Positions 8,162 through 16,578 are shown, counted from the first letter of the stretch. The stretch is DNA of 64,000 nt from Prevotella denticola (GCF_900454835.1 NZ_UGTM01000002.1:1156229-1220228); one strand, 5' to 3'. The notes: a model not told the origin generated them from the letters alone. A program made the numbers and translations.

Positions 8162-9436
8162 TTATGCTGTCGCTTTCATTCTTCGGCTTATAAGTCCTCG
8201 ATTGGCATTGACAAGGTTTACTATCTGCTCGTGGTATTCTGTGTTCTTGTTGCACACCCCACGACTTTGCACCACTTCCAAAGTTCGTAATGATACTTCA
8301 ATGGTCTCTATTCGCTTGCCTTCAATGGTAGCCGAAAGGATAAGGGAGTCCTCCTTGAGATAATATGCATTAGAGAATACGCAATGGTGCATTGATACAC
8401 CTTCTTCCAAATGCTCCTGCACGCTCTCTAATACGTGGACTTGGATTGTGCCGTCCGTGAAACAAATACCGAAAAACTTGGATTTGAGTTCCTTGAAACG
8501 CTTTTCATCTTCCATTGCCTTCTGCTGCTTCTGTTCTATCTCCTCCCTTTCACGCACTCTGAGAAGTTCCTCGTGTCTGCGGTCGTGTTCGGCTTTAAGG
8601 TCTGTTGGGCATAAATATTTTGGATTATGAATATCCTTTCCTAATCTTCTAAGTGTATCTACATAATCACACCAAAGGGAAATGTCTGCTATCTCATAGC
8701 CATTACGGACTGCTATCTTGTAGGACTGCCATAGTTCCTCAAAAGTCCTCCTGTTGCCAAGAAAGTAACGTAAATGGTCTGTGCGACCTGCTTTTAACAA
8801 TGTTTCCACACGGCTGTCTGTAAGTAATGCAGGAATAAGCTGGGTAGGCACGATGCCATAGAAATTATCCTTAAAACCATTTCTACGAAGTATATCTGTA
8901 ACCTTGAACTTCGGATATATGGGTGAGTAGGCAATATGCTGATAGGCTTCATTATCGTTGCGTATCGCCATAGGACTATAATAGGAAAAGGTATCAACAT
9001 AGTGTCCCAATACCCTCTGTATGGCAACCACAGCTTTTCGTCCCTGCATATTCCACCAATATTGCCCAATCTCAATGATTGAAGTTTGTGCTTTGTAACC
9101 TTTTTCCATACCCACAATAAGTAGGAACATACGTAATACTTGAAACTCTCCACAAGTGGTAAGTAGGGTGAAATACTGCTTCTGCTGCAACTTGCGCTCA
9201 TAGGTTTCCTTGACTTGCAACTTTGCCCTGCAATGAGGGCAAGTGCAAGTTTTTCTATGTTTGTCCATTACCCAACTATGCCCACAATCCATACAAGTAG
9301 TGCGACCTTTTGGCAAGCGGTAGGCGAAGTGGTCTATGCACTCACGGAATGCCCACTTACTTTGTGTCGTGGTTATCGGGCGAAGATGCTTGCTTTGTTC
9401 CAAAACTGCCTTTTCAAATTTGTTTCTCGGTTTCAT
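8162..9436 (-). CDS. PcfJ domain-containing protein
   Basis: A 424-residue protein. Near the N-terminus is a zinc-ribbon-like pattern, CMDCGHSW ... CTCPHCRAKL (residues about 48-70). The C-terminal half carries the PcfJ-like segment with SMHHCVFSNAYYLKEDSLIL, as in the PcfJ family of conjugative elements. The family takes its name from pCF10 of Enterococcus, where its role is poorly defined. It lies 4 nt after the PcfK-like gene, the usual pairing in Bacteroidales ICEs. Confidence 0.82.
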   Translation of the reverse strand: MKPRNKFEKAVLEQSKHLRPITTTQSKWAFRECIDHFAYRLPKGRTTCMDCGHSWVMDKHRKTCTCPHCRAKLQVKETYERKLQQKQYFTLLTTCGEFQVLRMFLLIVGMEKGYKAQTSIIEIGQYWWNMQGRKAVVAIQRVLGHYVDTFSYYSPMAIRNDNEAYQHIAYSPIYPKFKVTDILRRNGFKDNFYGIVPTQLIPALLTDSRVETLLKAGRTDHLRYFLGNRRTFEELWQSYKIAVRNGYEIADISLWCDYVDTLRRLGKDIHNPKYLCPTDLKAEHDRRHEELLRVREREEIEQKQQKAMEDEKRFKELKSKFFGICFTDGTIQVHVLESVQEHLEEGVSMHHCVFSNAYYLKEDSLILSATIEGKRIETIEVSLRTLEVVQSRGVCNKNTEYHEQIVNLVNANRGLISRRMKATA

Positions 9437-9440
9437 AGGC

Positions 9441-9860
9441 TTAAAAATCGAATAGTGATGGTTGTACTTGGGTTGCTATGTTCTCCGTCTTTTTCACTCG
9501 TGCGTTACGGCTCTGTATTTTGGCAAGTTCCTCACGCTGATATTGCTTAATGGCTTCCTGCCTTGCTTCGGCTTTTTCTTCTTCCGTTAGTTCCACAACG
9601 TGATTAACGGCTACTTGGCAGGAAACAGCCTTACCCACCTCTATATCGTCCTCATCGTAGTAGTGAACAGCCATAGAGAAGATTTCATCATCATCAAAGC
9701 CGTTGCAACCGCTTTTCTGCACTTCATTAAGAATGTAGGTGATGCACTCCTCGATATTCTTGTTCGGTTTCATCAAGTTAGGGGCAAACAAAGGGTCTGT
9801 CATAGCACGCTGATTGAGATACTCGGCTATTGTCCGTGTGAAATGTTCTGTTCCTTTCAT
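9441..9860 (-). CDS. PcfK-like protein
   Basis: A 139-residue acidic protein (MKGTEHFTRTIAEYLNQRAM) with a helical, Glu-rich C-terminal part and the ending TQVQPSLFDF. The middle DDEIFSMAVHYYDEDDIEVG matches the PcfK-like family, which regularly precedes PcfJ. The ending SLFDF resembles a PCNA/beta-clamp-like binding tail, but that is only an impression. Function unknown. Confidence 0.8.
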   Translation of the reverse strand: MKGTEHFTRTIAEYLNQRAMTDPLFAPNLMKPNKNIEECITYILNEVQKSGCNGFDDDEIFSMAVHYYDEDDIEVGKAVSCQVAVNHVVELTEEEKAEARQEAIKQYQREELAKIQSRNARVKKTENIATQVQPSLFDF

Positions 9861-9882
9861 TGTCGTATATGTTTTGATGTTG

Positions 9883-10314
9883 TTAATACTTGGGAATTTC
9901 TACTATTTGATTGATGCGTCCATACAGGTAGGCTCTTAGGCTTGTTCTGTCGGGTGCGTAATACTCTGTCCATTGTCCGTACTGATTGACAAGATATTTC
10001 TTCAGTACATCAAAGAAGTCAAAGCGATAGCCTTGCAGTGGAACGGCTATTCGGAAATAGGTGTTTGAGTTCACCGCTTCACATAGCCAATTCTTTTCCT
10101 CACGGCTCATACACTCACCACGATTGAGTTTCACACGTAGGAGATATACTTTGCTGTTACAAAGGTTCTCCAAAGGGGGGACGTCCCATTGTACAAACTT
10201 AATTGCCAACACTTGCTCACTTTTTTCAGCCGTAGGGTTAATGCGGTAATGAGAGGAGGAGCTATATCCTTTTCTGTTCATCGAAGATGTTGTATTTACT
10301 TTTTGCTTATCCAT
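9883..10314 (-). CDS. Unknown ICE protein upstream of the PcfK-like gene
   Basis: A 143-residue protein from the ATG at 10314 (MDKQKVNTTSSMNRKG). The frame stays open to 10479, but the extra 55 residues overlap a structured DNA/RNA element and are not expected to be coding. The body (SEQVLAIKFVQWDVPPLENL, FDFFDVLKKYLVNQYGQWTE) has no motif I can name. It heads the leftward block with PcfK- and PcfJ-like genes. Confidence 0.6.
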   Translation of the reverse strand: MDKQKVNTTSSMNRKGYSSSSHYRINPTAEKSEQVLAIKFVQWDVPPLENLCNSKVYLLRVKLNRGECMSREEKNWLCEAVNSNTYFRIAVPLQGYRFDFFDVLKKYLVNQYGQWTEYYAPDRTSLRAYLYGRINQIVEIPKY

Positions 10315-10377
10315 AGCGACATTTTTTTTATGCGTCCAAAGATCGGAGTATGCTGATTCCTTTTTGTAGCAAAATAG

Positions 10378-10495
10378 AGGTAGCGGGGCAGGCTTGCACA
10401 AGGTTTTGGCGGAAAATACTACCCGTAGGTGTGGAGATTTTCCAGACAAACCAAGCGGCATAGACCTTTTGAAAGCCACAAGCCCCGTACTACCT
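10378..10495 (-). other. Candidate structured RNA or leader with nested helices
   Basis: Read on the - strand, AGGTAG-TA-CGGGGC pairs with GCCCCGCTACCT at the ends. Inside are nested pairs GGCTT/AAGCC, AAGGT/ACCTT and GGAAAAT/ATTTTCC, with a small CTAC/GTAG hairpin in the loop. All pairs are in the correct nested order over 118 nt. It ends about 63 nt before the start of the leftward gene at 10314. It could be a 5' leader, a free RNA or a DNA-level operator. Confidence 0.5.
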
Positions 10496-10498
10496 TTG
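10469..10498 (+). promoter_or_regulatory. Rightward promoter inside the structured element
   Basis: TTG at 10469-10471, a 19-nt spacer and TACCTTTG at 10491-10498 are a perfect Bacteroides promoter on the + strand. Transcription would begin near 10505 and meet the hairpin at 10596-10628, giving a possible RNA of about 125 nt with no gene in it. Confidence 0.6.
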
Positions 10499-10595
10499 CG
10501 GATAAAAAGGGAACAGCATCCGTCTTCTTGTCATCGCATATCGTGGAGCATTGGAAAAGAAGCAAAAGTGCAACGCCTGTAGTGGAAAATAGAAA

Positions 10596-10628
10596 AGGTG
10601 GCTATCTCAAAATGCGAGATAACCACCT
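10596..10628. terminator. Hairpin, probable terminator
   Basis: AGGTGGCTATCTC (10596-10608) pairs with GAGATAACCACCT (10616-10628), with one mismatch. Purine-rich A runs lie on the + strand before it, giving a TTTTC run after the stem on the - strand. It lies downstream of the leftward membrane protein gene at 10667. Confidence 0.6.
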
Positions 10629-10666
10629 GATGAAATAACATGAAAGGTTTTACAGAGCTGTGCTTC

Positions 10667-11014
10667 TCAAAGCACGCATAGCAGGATGGCACAGAGAATA
10701 GCCAACCAAAATAGAATGCTCAGCAGCGCAAATGTTACTTTTAGAATTACCCTGACTATAAAGCGTAGTATCAGAAAAACTGCAATGACTGACACAACAG
10801 TTACGACTTGTGGCGTTACTATCTTCGAGATAAGCCAAATGACACCGATAACGACGGAAAGCAGGATAGTGAGTTCGATGAAGCGTGTCCAACCGAAGCG
10901 GCGGACTTGCTTGGGAGAAGTCGGCTGCTGCTTGATATTATCGGTTTTGTTCGATGCGTCTGCCTTGATGAAGGCAGGTGTGTGAACGTCTTGATTCATG
11001 ATGATTGTATTCAT
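10667..11014 (-). CDS. Small membrane protein, unknown function
   Basis: A 115-residue protein with a polar N-terminal 40 residues and then two or three membrane spans (ELTILLSVVIGVIWLISKIV; VVTVVSVIAVFLILRFIVRV; FALLSILFWLAILCAILLCV). An alternative start is Met6 (10999). No family recognised. It is followed by a terminator-like hairpin at 10596-10628 and preceded by a gap of about 140 nt, so it may be its own unit in the ICE. Confidence 0.6.
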   Translation of the reverse strand: MNTIIMNQDVHTPAFIKADASNKTDNIKQQPTSPKQVRRFGWTRFIELTILLSVVIGVIWLISKIVTPQVVTVVSVIAVFLILRFIVRVILKVTFALLSILFWLAILCAILLCVL

Positions 11015-11153
11015 ATCGGAGCTTTTAATAGTTCAAGAGCAATAACAAGATGCGCAGGCTACACAAAGACAAGTGTTGGTACAAACTCTTGGCGTGTGGA
11101 GCGGAGCGTTTATCTTGGCTCTTGACACTACAAAAGCTCCCGATGGTGCTGCA

Positions 11154-11621
11154 TCAAGTCATGTTTTCACCGCCTATCGTTGGCAGACCATTGACCTCAA
11201 TGAGCAGAACGATTGTCCCTGTCAGTTCGGTGTAGAGTTTCTCATACTCAGGACTTGCGCCAAAATCGTCCGTGAGTTCATACTTGTCGAAAACGCTTTG
11301 CATAGCCTTGTTCTTCAGAAGCATTGGTGCTAGTCTTTCAGGAAGAGGAGAAGGAAGTTCTTTCTCGAACTCATCCTCTAAGACAGACACAAGCGTGTCG
11401 TACTTGGAGAAATGCAGTCCTTGATACAGAACTTCGCTTGCCATTACCTCCGCCTCCGGGTGAGAAAAACCTTGTGCTACAGCATCGCAGTAAGCTGTCA
11501 ATGCTTCGTCTGCGCGAGCAGTTACAAACGTATTTTCATTCACTCTCTCTGGATAATGCTCTCCGAGATACGCTTCCAACTTCAAACGGAAGTAAGAAAG
11601 CTCTTTCTTTGTTGTTGTCAT
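11154..11621 (-). CDS. DUF1896 family protein
   Basis: A 155-residue acidic soluble protein. FVTARADEALTAYCDAVAQG, LYQGLHFSKYDTLVSVLEDE and PERLAPMLLKNKAMQSVFDK are hallmarks of DUF1896, a family found almost only in Bacteroidetes mobile elements and of unknown function. It starts 25 nt after the integrase stop, in the same direction. Confidence 0.85.
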   Translation of the reverse strand: MTTTKKELSYFRLKLEAYLGEHYPERVNENTFVTARADEALTAYCDAVAQGFSHPEAEVMASEVLYQGLHFSKYDTLVSVLEDEFEKELPSPLPERLAPMLLKNKAMQSVFDKYELTDDFGASPEYEKLYTELTGTIVLLIEVNGLPTIGGENMT

Positions 11622-11646
11622 AATCTTCTTGGTTTAGGGTTGTACA

Positions 11647-12879
11647 TTATTTTGAGTTGATGCCCATAGCAACATTGAACTTGTCTAACTTGCCAGCCAA
11701 CTGTTCCATATCGTGTTCTATCTTCTTGTTGGTTATACGGGCATAAATTTGTGTCGTTTTAATGTTGGTATGTCCCAACATCTTCGACACACTTTCCATA
11801 GGAACGCCCTTGCTGAGCGACATGGTCGCAAATGTATGCCGGGCAAGATGGAAGGTCAGATTCTTCTTGACACCGCAAAGGTCGGCAATTTCTTTTAAAT
11901 ATGCGTTGGTTTTCTGATTCGTTAGGATGGGAAATAGTTTGCCGTTCCGATAGGTCTTATGACTGTACTTGGCGATGATACTCTTGGGAATGTCAAGCAA
12001 TAAAACATTTGTCTCCACACTTGTTTTCTGTCTCTTGGTCATAATCCACTGCTTATCATCAAGTGTTACGATATTGTCCGGTGTGAGATTGGAAACATCA
12101 ATATATGCCAGACCTGTGAAACATGAAAAGATGAAAACATCCCTTACTAACTCCAAGCGTTGAATAGCAAAATCCTTGTTGGCTATCTTCATAATTTCCT
12201 CATCCGTGAGAAAACCACGATTTACCGGCTCCAAGTGGAAACGATGATTGAGGAATGGGTCGTGAAGAAGATAGCCACGCTTTTGCGCATAGATGGTCAC
12301 GGTTTTCAGTGCCTTCAATTTCTTGACTGATGTGTTATAGGCACACCCAGCCGCCGTACTCAGGTACAGCTCAAAGTCCTGTACTACGGATGGCGTGAAC
12401 TCTGCCAGTCCAATATCTTTCTTCCCATACTTATAGATAAGGAATTCTGCGAAATGCCTTCTTAAAACGCTGTACTTTTGCAGGCTGTCCTTGCTGATGG
12501 TATGTCCGACACGCTGTCTGACATCTTCGTTGAACTTGTCGAATATAGGGAGAAAGGTCGTGTACTCCCTGTCTTTCCCGACAAAGAATGAGCGGATTTT
12601 ATCCAATGACAAGGATTCATCATCCTCGAATTTGTGGTAAATGTTATTCAGCATTGTGGAAATGGAGTCCAATGCGGCATTAGCGGATAAGGCTTCTGCC
12701 GTCCGACCTTTGAGCCTGCTGGTAGTGTTATTCCACAGCGACTTGTCCACGAATATTTTCGTAGATCCGAAATTAGCCATCTCTCCGTTAAGGAATACTC
12801 GGAGCATTACAGGCGACTTTCCTTCTTTGTTCTCATAGTTTGAACGTAGGTAGAAGGACACCTTGAAATTTGTTCTCAT
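11647..12879 (-). CDS. IntDOT-type tyrosine recombinase (integrase)
   Basis: A 410-residue site-specific recombinase with an N-terminal arm-binding part (to about residue 110), a SAM-like core-binding domain (about 110-215) and the catalytic domain. Visible active-site residues are H344-x2-R347 in FHLARHTFAT, H370 in LGHTNIKTTQ and nucleophile Y379. The box I arginine is missing: the motif reads TGLAYIDVSN, with Ala258 where Arg is usual, as in IntDOT where Ser259 replaces it. It is transcribed leftward with a -7-like TAACTTTG (minus strand, 12912-12919) upstream. It may serve the ICE or the mobilization block on its right. Confidence 0.88.
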   Translation of the reverse strand: MRTNFKVSFYLRSNYENKEGKSPVMLRVFLNGEMANFGSTKIFVDKSLWNNTTSRLKGRTAEALSANAALDSISTMLNNIYHKFEDDESLSLDKIRSFFVGKDREYTTFLPIFDKFNEDVRQRVGHTISKDSLQKYSVLRRHFAEFLIYKYGKKDIGLAEFTPSVVQDFELYLSTAAGCAYNTSVKKLKALKTVTIYAQKRGYLLHDPFLNHRFHLEPVNRGFLTDEEIMKIANKDFAIQRLELVRDVFIFSCFTGLAYIDVSNLTPDNIVTLDDKQWIMTKRQKTSVETNVLLLDIPKSIIAKYSHKTYRNGKLFPILTNQKTNAYLKEIADLCGVKKNLTFHLARHTFATMSLSKGVPMESVSKMLGHTNIKTTQIYARITNKKIEHDMEQLAGKLDKFNVAMGINSK

Positions 12880-12895
12880 AATGCATCATTCTTTT

Positions 12896-13031
12896 GTGTA
12901 GCACTCGGCTGCAAAGTTAATACTTAATACATTGAAAAAGAAAGAGTTGATGCCGTCAATATGGTATTCAAAATCCCGTCACTGCTACATTTTTTGCTAC
13001 TGCAATTTTTGTGTAGCAGTAAGTGTAGCAG
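12896..13031. repeat. GTGTAGCA repeats, candidate integrase arm sites
   Basis: GTGTAGCA occurs at 12896-12903, 13011-13018 and 13023-13030, and inverted TGCTAC at 12984-12989 and 12995-13000. The arrangement of direct and inverted 7-8 bp motifs beside int resembles arm-type sites of lambda-like and IntDOT systems. Binding has not been shown. Confidence 0.5.
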
Positions 13032-13101
13032 AAATTGACCGAAAGATGACTGTCAAAATATAGGGTTATGCCGTCAGGCTATGGAGGTATATACAAAGAA
13101 A

Positions 13102-13133
13102 AATCGTTGTAAAACCTTGATTTTACAACGATT
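13102..13133. terminator. Perfect 13-bp hairpin
   Basis: AATCGTTGTAAAA (13102-13114) and TTTTACAACGATT (13121-13133) are fully complementary around a CCTTGA loop. It lacks a clear T tract after the stem, so it may be a terminator protecting the element end or a recombination-related structure. Confidence 0.5.
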
Positions 13134-13249
13134 AGCTAATTTTTGAAGGCTAAATTGACAACCCTTGTGAAGTCCTTTTGAAGCCTATTAGCGGAGAGAG
13201 AGGCTTGTGAACTTTCGGATATACCAACCTGTAAAATGGAGGAAACGGC

Positions 13250-13666
13250 ATGAGAGCAAGCAATAATTCAAAGAGCAAAAATAGCACGTACAATCATCGT
13301 AGTTACTTTGATTGGGGCAGTAATATGCAGGTTGTCCGCAAGGGCAAAGGCGAGATTGCCATGACAGAGAGTGAACTTGTGAGGTTCTTCGGTGTAACAT
13401 GGAGGAAACTCAACCATAGGCTGCAAACAATAATAAAAACCTCCGACCTGCATCCCGATGAGAGAGTTGCAGGTGAGGAGGAAGTCATAATCAACGGACA
13501 ACTCAAAGGTTATGCACCGCTCTATCCGCTTCCTGTCATCATCGCCCTGTCCTTTCTGTTGGACAGCACGGAAGCGCATTTGTTCAGAAAATACATCAGT
13601 AGAAGATTGCAGACAGAGGCTGCCATTGTAACGCCAATCTTCCTGTTGGGCAATACCAAGAACTGA
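13250..13666 (+). CDS. Putative HTH protein, RhuM-like
   Basis: A 138-residue protein starting at 13250; another start is Met26 (13325). MTESELVRFFGVTWRKLNHR looks like a helix-turn-helix, and LYPLPVIIALSFLLDSTEAHLFRKYISRRL (residues about 91-120) resembles the YNLDVIISVGYRV...FRKWA segment of the RhuM family, a weak similarity. It stands alone between the integrase upstream region and an inverted-repeat cluster. Function is unknown; a regulator of the mobile element is one option. Confidence 0.5.
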   Translation: MRASNNSKSKNSTYNHRSYFDWGSNMQVVRKGKGEIAMTESELVRFFGVTWRKLNHRLQTIIKTSDLHPDERVAGEEEVIINGQLKGYAPLYPLPVIIALSFLLDSTEAHLFRKYISRRLQTEAAIVTPIFLLGNTKN

Positions 13667-13676
13667 TGGATATATT

Positions 13677-13821
13677 TCCTTTTTCTTTCACCGATTATAT
13701 CTTACTACATTACTACAATAGGAGTTAAAGCGGTGAAAGAGAAAGGATTAACGTGTAGTTGGGTGCTCAAAATAATTATACTACGCAATAACTACATTTG
13801 CCTTTCTTCTTTCACCGCTTT
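13677..13821. repeat. Three copies of an AAAGCGGTGAAAGA repeat
   Basis: AAAGCGGTGAAAGAGAAAGG at 13727-13746 is inverted at 13801-13821 (CCTTTCTTCTTTCACCGCTTT), and a shorter inverted copy lies at 13677-13693 (TCCTTTTTCTTTCACCG). Between them are TACTAC/GTAGT motifs. The set lies between an HTH gene and the broken exporter fusion and may mark a recombination boundary or a binding site. Confidence 0.55.
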
Positions 13822-13840
13822 ATTACGGTTAAAAAGGGAA

Positions 13841-14254
13841 TTATATGCTATTTGTTATTTGCCTGACTATCCTCTGAAGCACGCTTTCATTGCTTACAAG
13901 TATATATGCCGTGCCCGCCATTCCGCAGATAATTTTATACCTGCAATCCGTTGTCCTTACCTGTGCCGTGAACACGCTGCCTGCTGCCGTTTGTCGGGGT
14001 GTATGCAATGTAGCTGTTATAATACCATTGGCTGCTCCGTATGTTCCTGCATAGTAGCCCTCAACTTCGATGTTTGCAGTCATTCCTCTCGCTATTGTAT
14101 TCACGTATTTATAGGGAATGTCTATCGTGCCCTGATGGGCATTTGTTATCTGCGCTTTTGCGCTAATTGTTTTTGGGTATGGATAAAGTATGCACCTACT
14201 AGCAGTTCCACACTCCATAGAATCATGTTGTTTATAATATGGAAAATGCCACAT
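13841..14254 (-). pseudogene. Fusion of C39-peptidase ABC exporter start to HlyD tail
   Basis: The first 18 or so residues, MWHFPYYKQHDSMECGTAS, match the start of peptidase-containing (C39) ABC exporters, including the Cys of the peptidase. The remaining about 115 residues look like the C-terminal beta domain and tail of a HlyD-type adaptor (IDIPYKYVNTIARGMTANIE, KIICGMAGTAYILVSNESVL). The join is in frame. The usual gene order is barrel, ABC exporter, HlyD, so an internal deletion of both genes explains it. It starts 3 nt beyond the barrel gene. It cannot work as either parent. Confidence 0.75.
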
Positions 14255-14256
14255 TG

Positions 14257-16578
14257 TTATAGTCGATTCTTAACGTCCTCTCCAGCACCTGTCCCCTTGT
14301 AGTTGCTGTGGGTAGCATTTATCTTATAGGTAACTGTAATAGAGAATTTACGAGTATTTAAGAATTTTCTCAATGACATTTCACGAATGTCGTTTTTAAG
14401 AGTCATAGTAGATTTTGCTGTATTGAGCAAATCTTCGCATTGCAATTTTATACTCCATTTATCATGTGCGAATGCTTTATACAAACCAAGGTCACACTGC
14501 CATGTGTTACCTATATACATGTTTTCCGCATTACCACTGGTACGCCATGAAAAGTCTGCATTCAGCCAAGCGTCGAAGGGAAGATTATAGGCATTGTTGA
14601 ATCTGAGGATGCCCATAGGCTTATTCAACTTCAAATCCTCACCTCGGTACTTGATGGAGAGAAATTGCTGCCTGACGGCTACCATCAAGCTGGGATGGTA
14701 TTTTCCAAAAGAAGGAGACACGTTAATCATTCCAGAGAGTTCACTATATCCATTAACATTTTGCTTCTGTATCAAAGCTATTTCAGGGCTTTCACCATAT
14801 TGGTTATATACGGACATCATATAATCCTTCACGTGTGTATAGTTTGCCATCAATGTAAGCCATTTATAGTTAGCCATTAATTCCACATAGTCACGAATAG
14901 AAGGACGCAAGTTCGGATTGCCTGACTGATAGGTGTATCTGTTGATATATTGGACATTGCTACTCAACTGACTGAAAGCTGGGCGAGTAATCTTGCGAGA
15001 ATATGATAACCGTGTACGCACGTGTCCAATGGGCATGGACAGCATGGCCGAAGGGAAAAAATGATGATACTCTCTACTTTGTTCGTCCATCTTCACTCCA
15101 TTCTCAAAATAATTACTTACCACATACTCATAGCGTAATCCAGCAGATACATTAAGCTTGCCCAAAGTTTGTCGTATCTCCGCAAAGCCGGCGCCATTAG
15201 TTTCTTTGATTTTCGAGTGGAAATCATTGATATATTCTACTCCGCTCTCATATTCGTCCGTTCGATGAAGAAAACTCCACTCCGCTCCAAAAGCAAGCTG
15301 TCCTTTCCAAACAGGATAGGTAGCAACGGCTTTTGCTGCATACAACTTGTTATTAATGTCATTTTGAGTGGATATTGTGCGGTTTTCAAGCGAAGTTGCC
15401 TTTTCTGCTACATGCTGGTGTGTATCTGCGTTATTCCAAAGAGCATCCATATTGAGGGCAATTCCCCATTTACCCATCTTGCCCGAATAATATCCAGATA
15501 CTAAATGTCTTCTGTTATGAGATTTTTCCTCACTTTCGGTACTAAGCTCATTATTTAAAATCTTGTCGACTTCCAAAGCTGTAAAGGAATTATTCCTCGT
15601 CTTTGAAGGCAGATACGAAAAGTCGTAGAGAATACCAACAGAATGATTTTCGTTGAACACATAATTGAGACCTAATTTTCCAGTAAGCATGTTGGATTTT
15701 GCATAACGTTTTGCATCAGTCGTTTGATATAACAAATTTGACGGGGCATAGGTATATTGCTGCGAGATATTTTGCTGACGGAACTTGTTACGGTCATACC
15801 CTACCATACCAAATATATCTAACCCATGAAGGCGATAGTTGAAGTTTAGCTCTTCTTTGCCATATAAATAATGTGTCAGTCCCATTTGGGTACGGCTATC
15901 CATACTAAAGCCTTCTCCAACAGGTTTGAGCGTTTTGATACGAATGACTGCATTTACCGAGGCATCGTATTCTGCACCAGGAGTGGTGACTACCTCTACA
16001 TCCTTAATTTTATCGGAAGTTAATTGATCCAGCTCTGCTTGATTTCTCATCAATCTTCCATTAATGTAAATGATTGGTGCTCCTTTTCCCAACACTTCTA
16101 TCCCATCATTTGACTTAATCACACCAGGTGTTTTACCTAACACATCCCTTGCACTGCCAGAATGGGCTAATGATGATCCTTGAACATGAGTAACTAAAGC
16201 GTCGTTTTTGAGTTGAGTTATGGGACGGGAACTTTTCACTATCACTTCTCCAAGCATGGTCGTATCCTCAACCATGAGTATGGTACCGACATGACCATCA
16301 GTACATTTTTTATAGATGGTCTGATAACCTATTAATGAGACTTTAAGGATAGCTTCTCTCTGTTCAGAGTTGATGACAAATTCTCCCTTGTCATTACTAA
16401 CAGCACCTTGTATAAAAGAAGAGTCAGCGTGATTCAGAAGGCAAACATTTGCATAGGGTAAAGGTTCTCCAAAGGCATTGATAGTTTTACCTTTGAAAAT
16501 TTGTGCATTTACTGAGATAGAAAGAAAACACGCAACTGCTATACATGCAGTTATTTTCTGTTTCATCTTTTGTTTCAT
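14257..16578 (-). CDS. TonB-type outer-membrane beta-barrel protein of a peptide export locus
   Basis: A 773-residue protein with a signal peptide (ITACIAVACFLSISVNAQ), a carboxypeptidase-regulatory-like domain (about residues 26-100, KGKTINAFGEPLPYANVCLL), a plug-like domain (about 115-220, DVLGKTPGVIKSNDGIEVLG) and a long beta-barrel to the end, closing with NYKGTGAGEDVKNRL. This is the OMP_b-brl family often found with C39 ABC exporters and HlyD proteins, here broken. It is full length. Sequence is AT-rich compared with neighbouring chromosome, suggesting transfer. Substrate unknown. Confidence 0.8.
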   Translation of the reverse strand: MKQKMKQKITACIAVACFLSISVNAQIFKGKTINAFGEPLPYANVCLLNHADSSFIQGAVSNDKGEFVINSEQREAILKVSLIGYQTIYKKCTDGHVGTILMVEDTTMLGEVIVKSSRPITQLKNDALVTHVQGSSLAHSGSARDVLGKTPGVIKSNDGIEVLGKGAPIIYINGRLMRNQAELDQLTSDKIKDVEVVTTPGAEYDASVNAVIRIKTLKPVGEGFSMDSRTQMGLTHYLYGKEELNFNYRLHGLDIFGMVGYDRNKFRQQNISQQYTYAPSNLLYQTTDAKRYAKSNMLTGKLGLNYVFNENHSVGILYDFSYLPSKTRNNSFTALEVDKILNNELSTESEEKSHNRRHLVSGYYSGKMGKWGIALNMDALWNNADTHQHVAEKATSLENRTISTQNDINNKLYAAKAVATYPVWKGQLAFGAEWSFLHRTDEYESGVEYINDFHSKIKETNGAGFAEIRQTLGKLNVSAGLRYEYVVSNYFENGVKMDEQSREYHHFFPSAMLSMPIGHVRTRLSYSRKITRPAFSQLSSNVQYINRYTYQSGNPNLRPSIRDYVELMANYKWLTLMANYTHVKDYMMSVYNQYGESPEIALIQKQNVNGYSELSGMINVSPSFGKYHPSLMVAVRQQFLSIKYRGEDLKLNKPMGILRFNNAYNLPFDAWLNADFSWRTSGNAENMYIGNTWQCDLGLYKAFAHDKWSIKLQCEDLLNTAKSTMTLKNDIREMSLRKFLNTRKFSITVTYKINATHSNYKGTGAGEDVKNRL

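Larger units (their letters stand above)
10315..10666. other. Intergenic region with no protein gene
   Basis: About 350 nt between two leftward genes. It holds the nested-helix element (10378-10495), a rightward promoter (10469-10498) and a hairpin (10596-10628). No protein gene is supported here; the open frame across 10315-10479 is read as an overlap with the element. Confidence 0.6.
12880..13249. other. Non-coding region upstream of the integrase, probable attachment/regulatory region
   Basis: No gene is seen in 370 nt. It holds five GTGTAGCA-like motifs in both orientations, a -7-like box for the integrase and a perfect 13-bp hairpin. The high density of short repeats next to a tyrosine recombinase gene suggests recombinase or excisionase binding sites. 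No core direct repeat with the other end could be proven by eye. Confidence 0.55.

Noticed and set aside
10315..10479. N-terminal 55-residue extension of the gene at 9883-10314
   Set aside because: It overlaps the nested-helix element and a promoter; the ATG at 10314 is a better start. A similar frame would be conserved only because the element is.
13733..14302. Open frame on the + strand opposite the fused exporter gene
   Set aside because: It is the complement of the C39/HlyD fusion and has no recognisable domain.
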